The translations under genes were made by a program, and so were the position numbers. A stretch of 64,000 bases of DNA from NCBI GenBank assembly GCA_037974665.1, contig CM075777.1, positions 10,873,001-10,937,000 of the forward strand. The letters run 5' to 3'. This DNA is from Ehretia macrophylla (taxonomy: Eukaryota; Streptophyta; Magnoliopsida; Boraginales; Ehretiaceae). Positions 57,910 through 64,000 of the stretch are shown one piece after another. Positions within the stretch are counted from its first letter, which is position 1. Every line of letters starts with the position of its first letter. The notes beneath the pieces are model-generated. The model made no database searches. It was not told the DNA's origin and saw nothing but the letters and a program-made list of their open reading frames with translations.

Positions 57910-60311
57910 ATGTTGTCGCCGATTAATTCAATGTTGTATGCTATTCTGCTTGCTTTTCTTTTTATTGTTATCACCTATAAGTATAAGTGGAACATCCACA
58001 AAAGAAATAAGCAACCACCACTTCCTCCAGGTCCATCTCCGTGGCCAATTATTGGAAACCTTCCAGAACTAAGAAAAAACAGGCCAGCATACAAATGGAT
58101 CGATGGCGTAATGAAACAACTCTCAACTGACATTGCCTGCATACGTTTAGGCAATGTTCACGTCGTATCAGTCTCTTCTGCAGAGATAGCCCGCGAATTT
58201 TTGCACGAGCACGACGCCATTTTCGCTTCAAGGCCTCGTTCCATGACGTTCGAATATGCCACATACGGGTACTTGAGCATGGGACTTACTCCATTTGAAC
58301 AACAATGGAAGAAAATGAGAAAGATGTTCTCTCGTGAATTGGTGAGTCCATCAAGACTTCGATGGTTACTTGAGAAACGAAATGAAGAAGCAGATAACCT
58401 TGTTAGCTTCATTTACAATCAGTGCAAGGATTCGAACAATGGCGGAGTTGTTGACGTAAGGTTAGCATGTCGCCATTATAGTGTAAATGTTGTTAGGAAA
58501 ATGACTTTCAACAGAAGATATTTTGGGGAAATTCGAAAGGATGGCGGTCCAGGAGAAGCTGAAAAAGAGCATCTTAAGGCACTTTTCACTTTGTTAGAGC
58601 ATATGAACGCGTTTTGTACTTCTGATTTTCTTCCATGGTTGAGAGTGCTAGACGTTGATGGCCATGAGAAGATTGTGAAAAATGCTATGAGAATTCTGAA
58701 CAAGTATCATGATCCAATTATAAATGATAGAATGAAACACTGGAAAGCAGGAAAAAGAAAGCAGCCCCAAGACCTGCTTGACGTTCTGATTTTGCTCGAG
58801 GATGAAAGTGGTGAACCTTTGCTAACGCTGGACGAGATCAAGGCCCAGTGCACTGTAAGTGTTAAACCTATGAGCAAAGCTAGAGTCACTCCCCTTTTCA
58901 TTACCCATTTATTTCCTTCCATATGAATGTTTTTTTTTTTTTTAATAGGCATATAAAAATAAGAGATATAAATAAATTTTTATTTTTATTTTAACATGTC
59001 AACTAAACAACTAATAAATAGTTAATGAAAATATGGTGGCGTCTAGTAATATTGTAGGCGGTTGCAATGTTTCAAATGAACCGCTATTCTTTTTTTTTTT
59101 TTTTAAGTATTAAACTTGTATGAGAAATACTAGAGGTCACCCTCGTTTTCATTACCCATCTATGTGAATGTTTAATTAACATATTAAAATAAGAGAGATA
59201 AATAAATAAAAAAATTGTTATTTTAACATGTCAACTAAACAAATACATAAAAAATGATAAATAAATAATGAAAATAGAGTGATATCTAAAAATATTCTAT
59301 GCGGTTCCAATGTTTGTATTGAAACTCTATTTTTTTCGTTTTTCTTTTCCCAAACGATTTACTTTACTTTGAGTTTGTCTCAAACCAGCCATTTCGTGCA
59401 TAATTATCCTTAACATGGCGTCATAGAACCAATTCATATTCTTGTTTTTTAGCTTATACAACATCTGGTTTTTCCTTAACTTCTTCGTTATAGAGACCAT
59501 GATGGAAAATGAGATCATACATATTGCATTTTGCATTAGAATTTCTATGTAAAATATATAAAATATATAATATATCCTCTTTTCTTGAATCTTAATTTTA
59601 TTTTATTTTTACTATTTTCTTTCCCACAATAAGCGACTGATCCGAATGCTAATAACATGACAGGAGCTTTTCTTCCCATCTGATAATCCAGCAAATGCAG
59701 CGGAATGGATTATCGCGGAAATGATCAACCAACCAGATATACTCCACAAGGCAACAAAGGAAATAGATAGGGTGGTTGGTAAAGAAAGGTTGGTTCAAGA
59801 ATCTGATATTCCACAACTGAACTACTTGAAGGCTTGTGTAAGGGAAGCTTTTAGGCTCCACCCTGCGTCACCTTTCAACCTCCCTCATGTCGCAATATCA
59901 GATGCCACTATTGCTGGTTACTTTATACCTAAAGGCAGCTACATTCTCTTGTACCGTGTTGGACTTGGGCGACACCCCAAAGTGTGGGACGAGCCAACAA
60001 AGTTCAAACCTGAACGTCATTTCAATGACAATATTTCAAGTAAGATAGAAATTAGTGAGCCAGATTTGAAATTCGTAACGTTTGGTACAGGCAAGCGTGG
60101 ATGTCCAGGAATGTCCCTCGGCACTGCGATGACTATGATGGCATTAGGAAGGCTTCTTCAAGGATTTGCATGGAGTGCACCGCCAACTGAGAAGAAAATC
60201 GACCTCTCTGAGTCTTCTCATGGACTCACCAAGGCTAGAGCATTACATGCACAAGCAAAGCCGCGTCTGCCTATGACCACATACCCTGTTGGCACTCATG
60301 CTGCAATATAG
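57910..60311 (+). CDS. Cytochrome P450, CYP79 family (two exons, 530 aa), amino acid N-hydroxylase candidate
   Basis: Exon 1 is 57910-58854 (315 codons) and exon 2 is 59664-60311 (215 codons plus stop), phase-0 GTAAGT...CAG intron. CYP79 enzymes convert amino acids to aldoximes in the ER, the entry step to cyanogenic glucosides, glucosinolates and volatile nitriles. Seen: membrane anchor (about 8-23), PPGP hinge (39-42), helix-C WKKMR (133-137), I-helix [10 protein letters not shown] (321-330) where CYP79s replace the usual threonine by Asn-Pro, ExxR as EAFR (376-379), PERH (431-434, the CYP79 form of PERF), and haem loop [10 protein letters not shown] with Cys462. SFSTGRRGC is usual for the family, so FGT and Gly464 are unusual, as is ELFFPSDNP for ELMLAAVDNP and the [14 protein letters not shown] stretch in the first substrate region. 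TTG at 57907 is not used; 57910 is the first in-frame ATG after a stop. Intact frame and normal length. The amino acid substrate is not deducible. Confidence 0.93.
58855..59663 (+). other. Intron of CYP79 (809 bp, phase 0) with duplicated MITE
   Basis: Lies at the conserved CYP79 intron position, between KAQCT and ELFF. Contains two related foldback blocks, 58873-59056 and 59122-59299 (CATTACCCAT...AACATGTCAACTAAACAA...AATGAAAATA), each followed by a similar GCGGTT(G/C)CAATGTTT sequence, suggesting local duplication of a MITE with its flank. Same family as 53592-53760. Confidence 0.85.
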
Positions 60312-61657
60312 AAGAATTAAGTTTTCTATTTTAAGAAGCAACCCATATAAAGAATTAGATTTGTAGCTTTACTTGTTGGAGAAATCTACTAACCGTCAGT
60401 GGCAATTCTGCCATTCATAATGGGACAGTCAACGTAACAAGATTTGGACATGTGGACATGTCAAGTTGCGGGGATGAGCAATAGAAATATATAAAATATC
60501 AAATATATTTTCTTATATGAGAAGAAATGTCCAATATACCATCATGTTTATTTTATAAAATAATATTCACTAAAAACAAAATATAGTGTAAATGACCAAA
60601 AAGAACTGCTGGCAAAAGACCATATCGGGCTCAAGCATAAAGACAAGAGAAACACAAAGTATGAAAATGGACATATAACATTTGGGTCTGGGCTTGATAG
60701 TTATTCAAATTAATGGGTTTGTTTAGGCTTTGGGTTGGTTGGTTCATTACAGACTTATTAAAATTGCTCATAAGAAGAAATGTCCATCAAATCTATTATA
60801 GACTTATCACCACATGTATACTATGTTATAAAGGGCAAATAAAATAACAATATTAACATACCCAATAACAGAGCATAAAAAGATAAATAAAACGAGGAAA
60901 ATATAGCAAATTATAAAAATAAAACAAAAAAAATAGCAAAATAAGATAAATAAAAAGAAAGAATCTTAGCAAAATAAGAAAAGTAAATAAAAATTTGCAT
61001 ATTTAAAAATGTGTCACCGTCGACGAGGATCCAAAATATGTTGCCGAAGAAGTTGACTAACTTTAAAGAACAAGCCACGTCTTCGCCAGAGAAAAATCGC
61101 CGTCAGAGCAAAGTTAAGTTGGAAGGGAATGAACAGTGGCCAGAGAGCAAAAACGACGGCAATGTGTTGGAGAAATTTTGAATAAAGGTTATAATAGTGA
61201 TTTTATGCATATAATTGATGTTAATGTTAAGGGTATAATAGTTATTCTAAACACCAAGAGGTGAAAATTGATCCACAATACATATAATTTTTTGGTTTGT
61301 CATGTGGGCCCCGCGTCTAATTGGAGGGTATCTTGGTCATTACAGTAGATAAGAAGCCCTTTTTTTTTTTTTTAAATTAAAGCTATCATCAATGTCTTAG
61401 AATCTTCATCACTAATCAACGGACCACATTCATTAAGAAATTCTGCCAAATGATGGACCAAAGACTGACTCTTGTTATATCTTTTGTGGGCATAATAAAG
61501 CTCCTAATATGGCAGCAAAGGGAAAAGGAGTTATGCTGCTCATGGAAAATTATTGAGGAAACTGTTTCTTTTTCCTATGATCTACTCTATCTTTGTCTCA
61601 TTCCATACATATAACTGTTATATTTTGAATGGAAAATTGATGACAAGGCAAGGATGA
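60312..61657. other. Downstream region of CYP79, nothing recognised
   Basis: Starts with the probable 3' UTR (no strong AATAAA in the first 200 bp). 61010-61160 is less AT-rich (CGTCGACGAGG, CGCCGTCAGAGC) but has no convincing frame. Confidence 0.4.
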
Positions 61658-61666
61658 AAATAAAAA

Positions 61667-62249
61667 GGGTGAAGTGCACAGGATTCTCTATATTTTTGTA
61701 AAGTTGTATAATATTTTTTTTGATTTTAAAAGTGTATAGTACCCCTTTGTGGTTTTTGAAACTAAGTACAATAGCCCCTTATAGTTTTAAAAGTGCACGG
61801 TACCCCCCTGTGGGTTTTGAAACTAAGCACAACATCCCCCTCTGTCAAAAAATCCGTATATTTTAACAGAAAGCATAATGCACGTGCGTCAGATACGCTT
61901 TTTTGCTTAAATTATTAATTGTTTGTATAAAAATAACCATTTTTTCCAACCCTAAAGAAAAAAAATGTGTCATATAAGGGTATTTTTGTCTATATAATTA
62001 ATAATTTAGGCGAAAAAACCTTGAATAATCACATTTGATGGTATTTTTGTTAAAACAATTGAATTTTTGATAGGGGGGGGCTATTGTGCTTACTTTCATA
62101 AATTACAGGGGGATATCATGCATTTTTAAAATCACAAAGGGCTATCGTACTTCATTTCAAAAACACAAGGGAGTATTGTGTACTTTTAAAATCACAGGGG
62201 AGTATTGTGCAACTTTACAAAAATATAGGGGGTCCTACACACTTCACCC
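61667..62249. mobile_element. Mutator-like MITE (583 bp) with 9-bp target duplication
   Basis: Ends GGGTGAAGTGCACAGGATTC and, inverted, GGGTGAAGTGTGTAGGACCC, then a shared CTATATTTTTGTAAAGTTG. Perfect 9-bp flanking duplication AAATAAAAA (61658-61666 and 62250-62258). Arms hold three inverted-repeated blocks of the type AGTACAATAGCCCC..TTTTAAAAGTG. No transposase. Confidence 0.85.
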
Positions 62250-62258
62250 AAATAAAAA

Positions 62259-64000
62259 ATGGGAAATATGTCTTATGAGATTCTTTTTTCCCAACAGTTT
62301 TAAAGTTTAACAGAAAACAATTGCAATGGAGAATTTATCATGGTACCATATGCAATGGTTAAAGCATTTGCGACATTTTTTTTTTTTTCCTTTTTATGAA
62401 AGTTTAAAGTGTTGTAATAGATAAAAAAAATGTGTTTGCTGATATATTTGTTAATTACAAGGGTGAAAAGGAAATTGAAAATATTGTGAAGGATTTGGAA
62501 AAAAAAAAATTAAAAGGCAAAGAATTTAATGATGGAAACACACCTTCAGTTGGTTGGAAAGCTGAGATGGTGGATGTATTACTACTCTATGTCATATTAG
62601 GATTAATTAGCAATGTAGATGTATATACTATATGGATTTGAAATAATGTTTGATGGAAAAATTAATTAAAAGAGTATATATAATTTGCATCTTGGATAAA
62701 AACGCATTTAACGGAATTGTCATATTAGTGCAAATTAGAATCTGAATAAAAATAATAATAAAACTACAAATAACAAACTAACAAAGGAGAGTTGCTTGTT
62801 CTTGATTAAATATTTTGCAAAGTAATAGAATACCAAAATATACCAAAAGATCGAGGCATGAATTTGATTCAGTGATCGTAAGACTTTTATCACTCTATTA
62901 CGGTGCTTATGATTTTTGGCCCAAGTCTCTCATGATACAACCATCTTCATCTTGTAATTATAGCATTTCAAATCACAAGACTTGGTGAATCCAATAAAAT
63001 AGAACTCTCTCTATTATGTAGACTCTATATGCATGCATGCTTTTGAAAACTCTTATTTCTCATGCCAAATAACCCGGGTAAAATAGGAAAAACATGTAAC
63101 GGATTTCTAATCACAATAATGACCACTTAGTTTTGGGATTAGTTTTGAATAATCATAAAATAGATATAACTGATAACATATTTATTTCTTATACTTGTTC
63201 CTAGAATAAATCATGAATAAATTCTGAATATATTTATTTCAAATTTGAGCAAAAAATCACAAAATAACTTTTATACCCCCAAAGGATCTTCTTCTTAATT
63301 TTCAAATTCGTCAATAATATTCACTTGGATTTGTAAGTTGATCCACAAAAAAAAAGGCACGCATTTGGTCTTGGTCATTTTTCATCACGTTTTTTAATAT
63401 ATAAAAAGATAACTTTCATGAACACTTATTGCCAGCACTAGATACACGTTACCTTCCGCAAAGGTAAGACCCTTTATTGAATAAGAACAAGAGGTTCGTG
63501 CATATAGAGATAATGCATAATTTCTAGAGATTTGTCCACCAACATGGTGGAATCATCTTTATGAGAAATGCTTATAGCCTTTAAGCGCTAATGCTATTGT
63601 TGCAGCTCCTTAGCCCCCATTAACTTCTTTCAGTCCTAAATCATTTAATCATTTCTGAATCAGTTATCCAGAGACCAAAACGAAGAAATAAAGTAGTCTT
63701 TCCTTAAGCGTCTGTTTGCCTCAGGCAATAACAATTCTTGGTCAAACTAAACATTCGTTCAGAGTCGCTACAAGAGAATAGTTACTGATTTCCTTGCTTC
63801 GTCGTCTCGGTCTCGAAGAATGCTTGACTCAAACTATTAAATTGACAAAAATATCTTTGAAAGTAAAATATATATTGTTGGTCACATAGCCTAAGGGCTA
63901 CCACAGGAAGTCAGATTCGCCTGTGACCTTAAGAAATACAAATTGTTACCCGGAATTCGTAGCAAGGACTTTACTTTGCCTGCTATTCTTTCCTAAATCC
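62259..64000. other. Intergenic DNA to the window end, nothing recognised
   Basis: The frame at 62432-62641 is short, Lys/Glu-rich and lacks family motifs. No RNA gene or element termini were found. Confidence 0.4.

Noticed and set aside
58049..58952. Several minus-strand frames opposite CYP79 exon 1
   Set aside because: Shadows of the P450 exon without their own motifs.
62086..62310. 74-codon plus-strand frame
   Set aside because: Falls in the arm of a Mutator-like MITE and translates its repeat blocks.
63880..63960. tRNA-like or SINE-like words (GCCTAAGGGCT, AGTCAGATTCGCC)
   Set aside because: No complete A/B box spacing, cloverleaf or A-tail could be built.

Overview
This is nuclear DNA from a flowering plant, most likely a eudicot. 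It is AT-rich, made mostly of degraded and nested transposable elements, and has two intron-containing plant cytochrome P450 genes. No bacterial, organellar or viral gene organisation is visible, and I cannot name the species.

Layout. 1-4325: right-hand part of a CACTA (En/Spm) transposon carrying minus-strand relics of a DUF4216-like ORF and a Transposase_24-like gene; it ends in a perfect CACTACAAGAAAA terminus. 4326-25551: a head-to-tail array of about six units of a short non-autonomous LTR element. Each unit is an LTR of about 0.61-0.66 kb plus an internal part of about 1.26-1.38 kb, with an initiator-Met-tRNA primer site and a purine tract readable on the minus strand. Three units were later hit by other LTR elements, each with a perfect 5-bp target duplication: a solo LTR at 5093-7822, an LTR-internal-LTR element without coding capacity at 11646-16912, and a solo LTR at 20648-22945. 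25552-26479: a segment of different texture, perhaps organelle-derived. 26480-29110: decayed Copia element. 30894-34284: chimeric long LTR. 34446-35220: miniature CACTA. 35.6-39.2 kb: tandem repeats and microsatellites.

Genes. A complete CYP82-family P450 lies on the minus strand (39496-44190, two exons, 526 aa). A complete CYP79-family P450 lies on the plus strand (57910-60311, two exons, 530 aa). They point away from each other, 13.7 kb apart. The spacer holds MITE-like elements, a tRNA-derived SINE, a second Transposase_24 relic split by a Tourist-like MITE, and repeats resembling those downstream of CYP82. CYP79 enzymes turn amino acids into aldoximes, the entry step to cyanogenic glucosides, glucosinolates, camalexin-type compounds and volatile nitriles. 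CYP82 enzymes are specialised-metabolism hydroxylases or oxidases. A shared pathway is possible but not shown by sequence alone.

Most notable observation: a 1.65-kb Mutator-like foldback element (56175-57828) sits immediately upstream of CYP79. Its 9-bp target duplication, TATATATAA, is also the only convincing TATA box of that gene, 73-81 bp before the ATG. The insertion therefore appears to have hit and duplicated the TATA box, separated the gene from its older promoter, and placed a G-box-bearing terminal repeat directly upstream. 60312-64000 holds one more Mutator-like MITE and otherwise nothing recognisable.
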